The notes beneath the pieces were generated by a model. The model was not told the DNA's origin and made no database searches. It was given only the letters and a program-made list of their open reading frames with translations. Below are positions 30,889 through 42,681 of a stretch of 64,000 nt of DNA, in pieces (position 1 is the first letter of the stretch; each line of letters begins with the position of its first letter). This DNA is from Proales similis (taxonomy: Eukaryota > Rotifera > Eurotatoria > Ploima > Proalidae): NCBI GenBank assembly GCA_019059635.1, contig JAGVRJ010000012.1, positions 186,001-250,000 of the forward strand, in the 5' to 3' direction. The translations under genes were made by a program, and so were the position numbers.

Positions 30889-32889
30889 TGCCTGAATGCT
30901 CGATATGCAGATACTCTCTGATCTCTTCTTCTTCTTCTTCTTCTTCTTCTTCTGGTTCGGTCAGGCGTCTATTAGTCCGTTCAGTGAAGCGTTCAATTCT
31001 AAACGAAAATTCGAATTGAAAACAAAAATGTGGAGGACGAGAATTAGACGTGAAAAGCATTCGGCGATTAGACACTGGCGTTTATCTCTTTTGTTTGTTT
31101 TGTTCGAATGTCCACCTCCATAAACAGACAGGTAGGCACACAGTCGCCTATATAATTAAATCATATTGGCCATCGAAAGTTGGGCCGGCCACTCTTGATT
31201 GGCTCGAGGATGGACTAAAGCAACTCGATTGGCCGATTGACCACTGACAGGTGCGCTGCACTGAATTTCATGCGCGAAGCGTTGGGCTGGCCCGCCCATC
31301 GCACACGAGACCACACATCGAGCAGCTTTGAAACGTGGCCAACCGCTCGAGTTATTGACGTCTACGACGCCCACTCGTCCTCGTCGCAGATGCCGGCTCA
31401 ATTGGCCATCTCAATTTCGTTCCATATTCGTCCTTTGAATGCTTAACTCGCTCAATCGCATCCGACAAACAAACAGAGACACCCAACTCAACTGAGCTTG
31501 TTGTTGTTGAAAAAAAGTCAACTGGCCTTGCATTGAACGGCTGGAAAGAGATTTGAAATTAAAAGAATGTGATCAAAGAGCTGTGTCGGCTAAGTTGGAG
31601 TCGTGAACAACAGTGCAAGGCGGCTGTCGACTATAGAGTGAAGAGAAGCGCGAATGAAACAAGAACGAACGTGTGTGTGTTTTTGAATGTAAGGCGTGAA
31701 ATAAGTCTGAGCCGAGACAATGCGCCGAGACGTTTCGTGGACCCCTGCAATTTAGCGCCTGGAAACTTACGATAAACCGAGAGTATGCCACATTGCGCCG
31801 CTACACACGATTTATATGAGAATAGACTCGGGCCGAGCTGTGCTTCGTCTTACTTAATCAATAAGCGCATTCGGCTTTGATACGAACGCAACTGAGAGTT
31901 TCTCATCGAGCAGGCCGCCGCACTCACCAATCGCCCTCCTCCTCCTCTCTATCTCTCTGTCACTTTCTATCCATCGGCAGTGGATCGTCCTTTTCTCATA
32001 AGCCAAATCTGTCGCATCGGTTCCCATACTGGCCGTCTCTCAGAGGTTTCGCCAATTAACCGCTCCTTTCTCATCGCTTGTCGAGCCCTGTTGCATAACT
32101 GTCTGGTAAAAAGATGATTGGAAAATTAGTGCGGTTGTGAAGAAGAACGCCGTTCGTCTGGGAACGGTTGGTTTTTCACTCCAATCTCGGCTCGATGTTT
32201 GTAGGGCCAAGTCTCTTGCATGTGTTGAACGCGTCGTCGATTGTCGCTGATGTCTGTGTTAGTTGCCTGCGTTTAATTGAAAAATTTCTGCTCCGTTCGC
32301 CTCACAATTATCTGTTGCTTTGAAAGGCGAATAAAAAGACGAATCACGGCGAGCGGCCAGGCGCAGTCGTAATTAGATACGTGCCGGAGCTAGTTGACGA
32401 GGCGGCGGCGGCGACAGTGCTAGAGCTACATCAACACTAATCAACTGACTAATGGGCAATTTTCGCTTCCACACCCCCCGCATCGACGTCAGGCCTGTTA
32501 GACTCGCCTCTTTCTCAGCCTTCGATTGGGCGACAATGGCCAGCCAGATGCTGACACGCGCAGGTAGCTCTGTGCTTTCTATCTTTCTCCTTGGCAGCTC
32601 GCGAGCCAGCGCAATTAGAGTGCGACGCTTAATTAAGCTCCAATCTAATTAGACAAGCAGTAGACAAAGTAGAATAGGAATGAAACGGCACATGCCATTG
32701 ATCATTCGCTGCCTCTTTGCCTAGACAAATGAAGACGGCTTCAAGCCGATCGAAGCCGCAGGGGACTGGATCCACTGGCAGGAGACAAATTGGAATTTTA
32801 TTTTTCTTAGGCCAACAAAAGAGCTCACAACACACACACATATAAAAGAGTAAGCGAGCATTGGACCATGAAAAAGTTGAAAAAATTTG
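30889..32889. other. Upstream region of Distal-less
   Basis: Two kilobases without a supported gene lie between the Distal-less start and the 3' end of the GPCR (both minus). A CTT trinucleotide run at about 30925-30953 sits just upstream of the ATG, probably in the leader. A developmental regulator with a long clear upstream in so compact a genome suggests cis-regulatory DNA. Confidence 0.6.
30925..30953. repeat. CTT trinucleotide run
   Basis: About nine perfect CTT units lie 37 bases upstream of the Distal-less ATG. They read as GAA repeats on the coding strand. Confidence 0.9.
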
Positions 32890-34074
32890 TTACACCGGAG
32901 TCTGATTTGTGCGGTTAGTGGGACTCTCCGACTTGGACACGAACGAGTATTTTCTTTCCGACCGGCGGCGCCTAAACATAGAGAAGAGACATCGGCGAAA
33001 TGAGTTGTGAAACAGCAGATAGATGAACAAGTTGATGAAATGATTTGAGTTGAAAAAGAAGGAAGAAACGGCCTGAACGTTGCGAAAGTAGTCGGGCAAC
33101 GAGGCCTCAAGGCCGAGCACGGCCGAGTAGAGCCAGTGAATGAGCACGAGCGCATAGTAGGGCGTGCAAGAGGCAAACATCCAAAAGCTGAGCGCCACTA
33201 TGGTTGCCACATGAGTGCGCTGGTTGCTCTGGCTCGCTTGTGATTGTTGCGTTGATCGACGAAGCGAAGCTGCAATAGACCCAGAGCCTGATTTGCGATG
33301 CAGCTTGCGCTCGTAGGCACGCAAGTGCGCCAGGAGATTAAGATTCACTGCCAGAATTGCGAACGCTGGCAGAGCATTCAGACAGATCGGCACGACGCCG
33401 TTGGAGTAGATGATGTTGAACGAGTTGCGTAGATGGCCCAATTGTTCGACAGATTGAACTCGGCATCGAGGCTGAGCAGCAAGTAAAAGATCGATCTGGC
33501 GCGCAAGCTCGAGTCTCTGGGCCGCCTCGGCCTCTGTCATGTTCTGCAGGCGAAGACGATTCACGGTCGGCACGTATTCGTCGGCGTAGAAGCGCGGATT
33601 GGCCAGTGCGTCTGGTAGACGAATGAGCACAATTGCCAATGCGCTGACGGTGCCCACAAGCCAAGGCCGGAGAAAGAGAACAGAAAAGCGACGCTTGAGC
33701 GGACGCTTGATGGCGTTCAGTCTGTCAAGTGACACCAACAGGGTGATCAGAACAGAGAACGAGTCCAGACTGCCGATGGCGTAGTCGGTCACGTTGCACG
33801 CCAGCCAGCAAGTGTCATAGAGTGCGCGACTGCCAGTTTGCAGCATGATTGTGTAGTTGGCTGCCACCAGGGCGCAGAAAACCAGGTCGGCGAATGCGAC
33901 CATCAGCAGGTAGACATTGAATCGAGCCTTGAGCACTCGTCGCCGACTCAGTCCTGCCACGCAAAGAAGATTGCAGGCCAGACCGAGCAACATGCAGGCC
34001 AGGTTGAGCTTTGCGATCCATTCGTCCAGGCCCCCCATGCCTTGCATTTCATTGAGCGCTGACGTCAGTTTCAT
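32890..34074 (-). CDS. Class A (rhodopsin-like) GPCR, neuropeptide-receptor-like
   Basis: A single exon encodes 394 residues with seven hydrophobic segments. TM1 includes ACNLLCVAGL; TM2 has NVYLLMVAFADL; a Cys before TM3 and one in the second loop (RCRV) can form the usual disulfide. The TM3 end reads SLDRLNAIKRPL, a DRL variant of DRY. TM6 carries FWMFASCTPYY and TM7 ends NLFIY instead of NPxxY, followed by a helix-8-like FHNSFRRCLFSMFRRRR. FMRFamide-type and related peptide receptors often show such TM7 variants, so a neuropeptide ligand is the best guess, not a firm call. The ATG at 34074 is used; the upstream extension has only a TTG. A polyadenylation signal lies on the minus strand at 32802-32797. 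Confidence 0.85.
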   Translation of the reverse strand: MKLTSALNEMQGMGGLDEWIAKLNLACMLLGLACNLLCVAGLSRRRVLKARFNVYLLMVAFADLVFCALVAANYTIMLQTGSRALYDTCWLACNVTDYAIGSLDSFSVLITLLVSLDRLNAIKRPLKRRFSVLFLRPWLVGTVSALAIVLIRLPDALANPRFYADEYVPTVNRLRLQNMTEAEAAQRLELARQIDLLLAAQPRCRVQSVEQLGHLRNSFNIIYSNGVVPICLNALPAFAILAVNLNLLAHLRAYERKLHRKSGSGSIAASLRRSTQQSQASQSNQRTHVATIVALSFWMFASCTPYYALVLIHWLYSAVLGLEASLPDYFRNVQAVSSFFFNSNHFINLFIYLLFHNSFRRCLFSMFRRRRSERKYSFVSKSESPTNRTNQTPV

Positions 34075-36933
34075 TACCTTAGAAATGCAGCTGCTGAAAT
34101 GTCTAAACAATTAGAAAAGCATTTCAGTGATCGCTCCTTTCAATACTGGCACCAACAAAGCGTAATCGCGCTCCTTGCATTTCCTTGCTTATTTCTTTTC
34201 TCTCCATCTCTCTCTCTCTCTCTCTTTCTATCTCGCTTTGTTGACTGATTTCTGATCGTTGCTGAAATTATTTAGCGCCTTACAAATCAATTAAAAGAGC
34301 AGATATGTCGGTGAAATCTTCTTTCCGCACTTATTATCTCGCCGCATTAGTTCAAATTTAGCACTTCCACCTGTTAGCTGATTGCATTTTCTTATGTCAA
34401 GCATAAACTCGAATTTCTCGGTCGGAAATTCGTCTACCTCACGAAATAATGCTTATATAATAATAATAGTAGACACTAGGGCAGTTTGATAATACACAAC
34501 AGATGAGCCTTTTTTTGTTTCAGCTAGACCGTTAACCGAACAAACTAATCACACAAGAGACGAACGACTTTGTTCTTATCCTGTCTGACTTGGCGGAAAT
34601 TAACACCGATTTCATCACCCTGCGAAAATTTCCCTGCGCTCAGACATACAAGGCATTCAGGAGAGACTAAGCACGAGCACAACCGCGAAGCAATGGCCTC
34701 AGCAATTTTCAATCGCCCGTTTTCTGGGCCTTCATTCACACACACCAAGATGAGATGTAAAGGACGAGGGGGGAGGGGGCGCTCAATTTTTTTTCGGCTA
34801 AATCATCTCTGTCGAGTAGATGAGCCGGGTTGATGGAAATAGACCGTGCGCCTGGAGCAAAGGCGCTTTTAATTGCATTTAGTGATAGATCAGCCCAGCT
34901 GGGACTGCTGCCTGTGACTTAGCCACTCAAAAATATTAATTGCCTCTAATGTTTAGGCATCGAGCGCCTGCATGGATGCGGATGATTGCAACTTATGCTC
35001 CCACTAGCTGAGCCTTTCCATTATTCCACAACAGCGAGTTGAGGGTGAACAGCCTTCTGCAATATAAAGGCAATAGAGAGAGAGAGAGAGAGAATGAGAT
35101 TGGGCTGTTTTTAATCGAAAAGGATGCTTGATTGAGCCAGCCAGAAAGCGCATTTTACCTAAAGCCAGCAAACGTAGAGCGCAGCGCTCATGCTCACTCG
35201 CTTCAAGTTTTGTTTTAATTACAGTCTGATCACGTAAGCTAAATATTGACCTGATGAGCGAAATGCTTCTGACAAGAAATGGAAAAAAATGAAGAAATTT
35301 TGAATTGAAGAGGAAGAAAATTGAATCGAATAGTTTGGCGAGCAGTTGCAAGGCTTCGGTTTCAACTTAATTCCAAATTGACACTTTGGCCTTGGCGCAT
35401 GCGAAATAAATTGGCAAAGAGTGAAGAGCAGCACATTTCGGAGCAAAGCAATAAATAAATGACTACAGGGACAATGAGAAATAAAGCCCAAGTGTTCTTC
35501 AAGACTTCAAGGCCGACTTGGCAGCAAGCAAATGAGACGGCAATATAAAACCCGAGACAAAACGAACTGCTCGCAATTAATATGCCCCCTAAGCAATTAC
35601 TCAAACAATCCAAGTGAGTGAGAACAAATTGAAAAAAAAAAGAACGAAGACGAAAAGCAAATATTCGTCGCCAATATAATCCGGGTCAATCTAGTCGATT
35701 GAGTCTCAGAAGAAGGCGAAAGTAAAAATGAAACGAGCCAAATCAGACGCAGTCACGCTGATGATTGATTGCTTGAAAAATTGAACGGAAAGTTGAAGGA
35801 AAGAGGCGCTCAAAGCGAAAATTCTTCTAGCCCAATCTTCTAGCTACAAGTCTGCTGCCTGCAGAGCTTGGTTTTACAAGCAAATCGGTTATCTTGTCTG
35901 GCTTTCCCTTCAACTCTTTCTCAACTGCTTGTCTTGCGCTCGCTTAGTCGCTCAGATGCAAATTGGCTATTTGTTGAACGCTTCCAATTCGGCTGATGAT
36001 GAATGCTCCATTCTTAAATTTTGTCTTTGCCATGCTTAAATAGAAACGACAAAAATAGCAAGAATGCGTCACAAGGCAGAATCAAACGCGTCTTGATTAA
36101 CGATCCAAATGAACACTCGCAACGGTCCAAAGTCAAAGAGCAGGCTTCTGCTGCCATTTAATTCAATTGAGCGCTTTTGGCTCGTGCAAATGCAATTATT
36201 TCAAATGCCGTGTCTTCTTAGATCATCAAAATAGCAATAATGCTCGTAATAGGCTAGGATGAATACTCATTGACTGTTGAGCCAATTAAAGCTCATTACC
36301 TAAACCGCCCATTTCGAGTGACAAGTCGAGAGGCTTGAACCTTAGAAAACCTCGATTAATCTTAAATGCTGCTTGCGCCTGTTGATCATCAAACAGATCA
36401 TTTTTAGATTAGCTAGTTCCAATCACCCTCTTTTCACATGGAGCCTCTTTCATAAGATCGAGCCACATGGGCGAATCCAGTCAGCGGCGCCGGGCTCCTT
36501 CTTTTATCGATATTTCCAGCTTGAGGTCTTTGTGTTCAAGTCAAGGCCTCTTAATGCCACATATGATTTCGTAAGCTGTCTAGCAAGAGAGCTCTCTTGG
36601 CGCTGGTCCTTTCAATTTCCCATCGCTCACTAATTCCTCACCTGAACACGCTTCTCTCGTCTCTCTCGTTCGTTGCACAATTGAAATGTCTCTTTAGCTG
36701 ATAGCTAGCTGCACGAGCATGATCATTTCATAAGAATGGTTCAACTTCAAATGAATGCTCGGCTCAGGCCCTAATAGTGGCGTACCCGATGAACCAGCAA
36801 TATTCAGCGACGACGATCGACGAGCGCACATCGATTTTCGAATAAATAGATTTTAATGATGAATAGATTACAAAGAAAGAGAGAGAGAGAGAGAGTTTTT
36901 GTAAAGAAGAAAGAGGCAGCAAGCGGAAAGCGA
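34075..36933. other. Large intergenic gap GPCR - anoctamin
   Basis: This is the longest gene-poor stretch (2.86 kb). It contains CT and GA runs (about 34205-34226, 35078-35093, 36877-36894) and AT-rich sequence. A minus-strand frame at 35362-35613 is hydrophobic but lacks an ATG, and is not called. The region upstream of the GPCR start may carry its promoter. Confidence 0.55.
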
Positions 36934-39900
36934 TCAGTCGTCCAAATCGTGCGAATAATTGTCTACAGGCAGAATTCGTGACGCTCGATGCGTTCTCCTT
37001 TTCTTGTCTTTCCTCGGCTCTTCTCGTTCTGATTGTTCGTTTAGAAGCTGGGCAAGCGGCGGCGAGACTGGCGGTGAGGGCGACCAACTAGCTCTACTCT
37101 TGCGTCGTTCAGGCTTTCCTCTCCAACTCGCCCCAGCTTGCCTGCTTTGCGTCTCTTGTCGAATGTAAAAGTCGCTTTCACGCTCGGCAAAATCATCGTG
37201 ATCGTAATTAGATAAACGTCTGCGCGTTCGGCCCTTCGTCGCTCTTCTGCCATCGTCAACTATATCTTGATGCCAGCTGCTGCTTGTCGAGCGGAAATTC
37301 TTGCGAGATCTTCTTCTCGATGCTGGCGCAGAATTAAACTCGCTCTCGTGATCGTTCGACTCAAATCTGGCTTCCTCTGTTCCGTGCTTCATTCGCCTGG
37401 CAGCTGCCATTAGCTCTCTCACGACTTTCTCTTCCTTTGCAAGGTTTCGTTTTACTCGTTGGGCTGGCCCAACTGTTTAAAATTAGATTAAAATGAGCTT
37501 ACAAAACGAATCCTTTCCTGCACTCGGCGTGGCTTTTGCGGAAACACGAGCAATATGAGATACCAGAGAACAAAAACGACATGCTTAAGAGTAGCAGTTA
37601 TGAAACAAATGGCAAGTCAGGTAACGCCAACGTGGCAAAAAATGAAACCTCAAACACGATCACGAACAAGAGTCGATTTTCCAGTTTGTCTTCCAAAAAC
37701 GTTTTCGACCAGTTGGACGTGAATGCGATTATAAACGCGTTGCTTATCACGCCGATCACATTTATGAAGCGAATTATATAGAACCAAGTGCCTGAGCGAC
37801 GAATTTTGAATTGAGTGTTGAGCTGGCACCAAGTCGGCCCTTTACCCAAGTCCTGAGCCTTGCGGCCGATCGGGCGTCTGAAGAGCCAGAGAAGACGCAG
37901 ACCGTCCACTCTGAGGTCGATGACGTTTATAAGCAAGAGCACCAGCGGCCCGAGCGAGAAAGAACAGGCGAACAGCTTCAAACGAGACTTGGATTAAAAG
38001 CCAATGAGCGACTGGTTTGGGGACAAGCGCTTGCCATTATGTAGCCGTAGAGGACCACTTTCTCGGTGTACTCGTCCATTATGGTGCGATCGCTCTTGGG
38101 CTTGTTTTTCTCCACCGCAATGTTGATCATGACCACTTGCTCGTTGGCCTCGTCCACACTGCTCACCTCTTCATTGTCGTCCGGGCTCGTCGTTTGGCTC
38201 ATGTACCCTTGGCGTCTCACTTGAATTTTTTTCGCCGCCAACGAGATTAAACTTTCGGCGGACGAAACAGCCGATTAATTGAATCTAGAACGCAACTAGG
38301 ACAAGTTGAGGTCAATTACGGAATGATCACTGTCCGAATGAGACTCGGCAGCGGTTTGATTGCCAGCACGACAAGCATTTGAATGGTCAACAGTGCCATG
38401 CAGTTGCCCTCTTTGCACTTGTCCTGAAAGTCGGCTCCCAGGCCGAATATTCCGTTTTCGAATTCGATCTTTGAAGGAAATTTCATGAAAAAATAAAAAA
38501 GACGCCGAGACGAGAAGAGTCTAGGCTACATTGCGGAAGAATGCGATGTAAAACAATGGACCGTAGCTGTTGACAAACTGAAACACAAACAGCTTGAGAA
38601 TAAGAGCGTCGTCGTATTCGGTGCTGGTTCGATAGTTCTCCCAGTTGGTCAATGCCTCGGCGATGAAGTTGTAAACCTTGAAGAGACGAGCGTGAGTCCA
38701 TAGAGCCGAACAGAGTTGGTCGGTCGCATCTTACGAAATTGAGCACGAGCATGATTATTGTGCTGAGAATGGACGAACCGACTTGGAAATGGGTTAGCGA
38801 GGCTGCGAATGTAGCCGGCCTGAGCAATGCTTACAGTCGCCAAGGACTATGGCGGCCACCTGATCGTTGGGAAATACTTTGATTTTGATCGCGATTCGAT
38901 AAAGAATGATGAGCGCCGTGACGAAGCAGACGACGGCGATCTGAGCTCGAATTCGGTCAAGTTCAAACTAGGAGAATAGTGTCGAACGGCTCAGACTGAC
39001 CATGCCAACAAGGACGCAGAAGGAGACAAAGCGTTTAAAGTAGGCGTCGTAGCTCCAGATGTAGCGCATCGACTCGGACTTTGTTTCGAGCCAGGCCCGT
39101 CTGAGCTCTTGCCGCCGCAGGTACTCAGCCCGGTCCGGCTCGTTTTTCTCGAATTTGTGCACGTCCCACTCGAAGGCGAGCCGAGCGTTCTCACGAAGCC
39201 AGATTTCCATGAAAAACGCGCCTTCGTTCAACTCAAGGTCACCGGCTCTGAACAAAATCGAAACCGAATTGCAATACAAACCCCATAGGCAAATGATGAG
39301 CTAGACGAGAGGGGCAAAAAAAAAAGCGTCAAACAGGCCTCGGTGAAATGGTTTCGAGTGAAATTTACCGCGAAATAAGGAGTGAGGAAATTGTCGAACG
39401 AGTCGGCAAACACGTTCAAGTAATAGTCGCCGTAGATGGAAGCGCTTGATTGAAAAAGAGTCGATTAATACGATCAAACGAGATCGATGAGTGGGATTGG
39501 AAACCTTTGGATGAGCGTGGCATTCCGCGAGTTGTCTCGAGTCAGATTGGGGTCGTTTACACTTGAACGAGAGAGCGATTAGACGAGTACCGGACGCATT
39601 CGGTCGTTAGGGAAGCACCTGCGCACAAGGCCGACAATGAAGAACACAAATCCGATCAGAGTGGGCAGATAGAGCGTGTAGATGAAGGTGCCGAGCCAGG
39701 CAAAGTAGAGAGCAAAGCTCTCGCCGAAATAGTACCGCACCAGGTGAATGGGCTGGAAGCGCCAAAAGTTGCTCAGCTTTGCCCAGCGCTTGTGCAGCGT
39801 TCGTCTTATGTCGCTCGTCTCGTAATCGGGCCCGGTCCTCAGGTCGATTGACTTGCGACTGCGTCTGTCGCTCATCGAGTATTCGAACATTTGCTGCAAG

Positions 39901-40717
39901 TGCAAGTAATGATTCGTGTCGTCGTGCAAAATCAGCGCATCGTCCAAATAGTTTTCGTCCAGCATGGAGCCGAGTCCGACTTTGACGTGCTTGCGTTTCT
40001 TCGGCCGCTTGCTGGGACTCGTGAGGCGTTCTTTGGAGCGGCCGCTGATCCAGTGGTCCTCGATCGAGCGAACCAATTTGACCGAGGCACGATCCTCGTC
40101 CATTTCAGAGGCAGACTCATTGAAGCGAATGTTCTGAAGGATGCTGTCCACAAGCAGACTACGAATGGTGGTCGAAAATGGCTCCTGCTTGTTCGGACGC
40201 TGCCTCTCTTCGTGCTGAGTTTCGAACGCTTCGAAAAAGCCGCGAAACATCGATTCAAATGTAGCACTCAATATGGCGCCATTCTGGTCCACTTTAACGT
40301 CACGTTTAATATGAAGCAAATCTCGCAGCCTCTTGGCAAACTCAAGACCGGGCTCTTCGGCCTCAGGCTGGTCGACCCATTTCTGTTTTAAAACGTGAGT
40401 GCAGCTAGCGCGCGCTTTGTTCGACTGGCAGCACTTACCTGGCTAAGTCTCATTTGAAGCTTGACGTACTCGGCCTCTTGCTCGAGTCTTGCCATCGGAC
40501 AATGCAGAAGGACGTAGACATGCTTTCGATCGTCTTTGCTGAAGCGAATCTTTCTCACTTTCAAGCCCTCCTCTTTTAACAGGCGCAGGAACTGCTTGCG
40601 CACTTGTTGCTTTTTTCTCAACGAGCTCGACTCTTCGTCGCCCCCGTGGCTGTAGGTGAGCACGTAGTCGATTCGAGCCGCATTCTCGCCCGGAAACGAT
40701 GTGAGATACTGAGGCAT
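36934..40717 (-). CDS. Anoctamin (TMEM16) family channel/scramblase
   Basis: Fourteen exons are placed: 40717-40439, 40382-39619, 39561-39505, 39444-39369, 39300-39282, 39221-39001, 38940-38835, 38781-38735, 38676-38530, 38468-38320, 38251-38035, 37975-37649, 37583-37503 and 37434-36934. They give about 996 residues. The N-terminal dimerisation domain shows ARIDYVLTYS and LLKEEGLKVRKIRF. The membrane region has the family marks ALTNWENYRTSTEYDDAL, FQFVNSYGPLFYIAFFRN, MDEYTEKVVLYGYIMLF and FKIRRSGTWFYIIRFINVIGV. A 167-residue Arg/Ser-rich cytoplasmic tail ends it. Introns are 53-68 bases; the one after exon 11 has a GC donor. Anoctamins are calcium-activated chloride channels or lipid scramblases, but two expected acidic calcium ligands seem replaced here. 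Two tempting shorter introns were rejected because the 60-base choices restore intact TM segments. Confidence 0.93.
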
Positions 40718-41550
40718 GGACAAGCAGACACGACAGCCAGAATTGCGCGTTTGAGATGCAAAATCTCAAAGCTAATGTCAGAGCCAAACTCAGTCAGTTG
40801 AGCATAATCTGCTCACAGATGCCTAGAAACCGGCAATCGTGCATAAAACTCAACGCTAGGATACGCCGCTCAGTTCCAAGTTGTGAACAAATTGTTTTGC
40901 AAGCTTTTGTTTTGCACTTTTACGCCCTTTTGTTGGCACAGGAAAACGAGGCGTTCAAGATTTTTAGGCTTGTGAGCGCACTCAAGCCTGTGTTTACTCA
41001 CCACCAGCAGCAGCGGGCTCTTAATCAAGTAAAAAACTCGCACTGCCTGTCGAAAATGTTTTATTTATTGCTCTCGGCCGGATTTGGTTGCTTTGAGTCA
41101 AGTTGAGTTGAATGAGGTATAAAGTACCGAGACATGCTAGAGAGAGAGAGCCGCGTCTTGGATATTAAACAGACGCCAAACATGCATGAGAGCTCATTAG
41201 GGTTAAAGTGTTTTCTCAAAACAAGTTCAAACTATGCAATGCACAAGGCAACACTGGACGAGGGGCGATCGGACGAACGATTCATGTTGTAGCAGCGAGT
41301 GCCGGTTTGCTTATCGGCCGAGCGGAAAGCGCCGTCAATTCATTTACAAGTCAGTTTAATAGTGTTTGACAGCGGCAGGCCATGGAACGGCCGTCAGACG
41401 GACTAGATCTCTCCGATTGGCCGATTGGTCGAGCGCTCGCATCACTCATTGGCCACAGGCTCTTTCATAATTTGTTTCCGAGCTCGTAAATGCTCACTCT
41501 CTGCTCGTTGTTGTCTCGGACGGAATTAAGAGAAGCGAAATAGAGGAGAA
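40718..41550. other. Divergent intergenic anoctamin - Mab-21
   Basis: This 833-base gap between divergent start codons should contain both promoters. A plus-strand frame at 40756-41106 has no recognisable similarity. Confidence 0.6.
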
Positions 41551-42681
41551 ATGTTGTCCAACAAGCACTTGTTCAACTATCACTTGCAGAAATTCTACGA
41601 GGAAAAGGTGCTCGAGCGCAAGAGCGTGGTGGCGCACAGTCTGAGTCAAGTGGCGCAAATTGTCTTCAATGTGCTCAAGGAGGTGGAGAGTCAAGAGCCG
41701 CGGTTCATCTCGCAAATAAACGAGGCCAACTCGAGATACGAAGGGATCACAGTCATATCGCCCACCGAATTTCAAGTCGTTCTCCATCTCAACCAGATGG
41801 GCGTGTTCAACTTTGTGGACGACAGCACGATACCAGGCGGCGCCCTGCTCAAGCTAAGCGACGGCCGCAAGCGCTCAATGTCCTTGTGGGTCGAATTCAT
41901 CACCGCGTCCGGCTATCTGAGTGCGCGCAAGATTCGTTCTCGCTTTCACTCGCTCGTCTCTCAGGCGTGTGAGCGTTGCGCTTGCAGAGACCTTGTTACA
42001 CTGCTGCCCTGCGAGACCAACACCGAAGTGAAGCTGAAAATTCACGACCAGTTCATTGTTCACGTCATACCGGCGTTCAAGTGCAACAACACGTGGCCGC
42101 GCGGCGCAGCCCAGTGGCCGTACGTCAAACAATGGCCGACCGAGCCACTGGTCTCGCTCACCAAACAGGACGGCTTCCACTTGCTGAGCCGGGAGTTCGG
42201 CCCTTCGGTCAGAGAGCGATGCCAGCAAGCGGCTCATCAGCAACCGCCGCAAGCTTCTCAACAGCAGTCGTCCAGCGAAGGCGACTCGTGGCTCATTTCG
42301 TTCAGCGAGGCCGAGCAGCGTCTACTTGACGGCGCCAGCAGAGCCAAGTGCGCTTCGATTCTGAAAACGCTGCGAGACCGCAATTTGGATTTCGCCGGTC
42401 AGCCCATCACCAACGAAATGGTCAGACAGCTCGTTTTGTACGAATGCGAAAAGCATCCCTTCGACCAAGAGTGGGACGACGACTCTCTGGCTGATCGCAT
42501 AAACGGCATTCTGCTTCAGCTAATCGCCTGCCTCCAGTCGCGCAAGTTTCCGGCCTACTTTATGCCGCAAGTGGACCTGCTCAAAGGAAAGGACTCTGTT
42601 TGCCTCGAGTTTGCGGTCAAGCAGACCTGGCGTCTACTGCGTCAACTCATCTTCGATCCGAGATGTCTGGACGAGCTTTAG
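41551..42681 (+). CDS. mab-21: Mab-21-like protein
   Basis: This single-exon gene codes 376 residues, close to the vertebrate MAB21L1/2 length of 359, which are also intronless. The protein has the nucleotidyltransferase fold shared with cGAS but is a developmental factor in eye, neural and sensory-ray patterning. Nearly invariant family segments are present: VEITASGYLSARKIRSRF-like (VEFITASGYLSARKIRSRF), VISPTEFQVVLHLNQMGVFNF, LKLSDGRKRSMSLW, SILKTLRDRNLDFAGQPI, YECEKHPFDQEWDDDSLADR and NGILLQLIACLQ. A Gln/Ser-rich insert near residues 225-245 is the main difference. AATAAA is at 42825-42830. Confidence 0.97.
   Translation: MLSNKHLFNYHLQKFYEEKVLERKSVVAHSLSQVAQIVFNVLKEVESQEPRFISQINEANSRYEGITVISPTEFQVVLHLNQMGVFNFVDDSTIPGGALLKLSDGRKRSMSLWVEFITASGYLSARKIRSRFHSLVSQACERCACRDLVTLLPCETNTEVKLKIHDQFIVHVIPAFKCNNTWPRGAAQWPYVKQWPTEPLVSLTKQDGFHLLSREFGPSVRERCQQAAHQQPPQASQQQSSSEGDSWLISFSEAEQRLLDGASRAKCASILKTLRDRNLDFAGQPITNEMVRQLVLYECEKHPFDQEWDDDSLADRINGILLQLIACLQSRKFPAYFMPQVDLLKGKDSVCLEFAVKQTWRLLRQLIFDPRCLDEL

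Noticed and set aside
35362-35613. Hydrophobic minus-strand frame in the GPCR-anoctamin gap
   Set aside because: It starts with TTG, has no supporting exons and lies in AT-rich sequence.
38968-39000. 33-base intron in anoctamin
   Set aside because: Below the size of all others and inserts charged residues into a TM helix; the 60-base choice ending at 38941 removes them.
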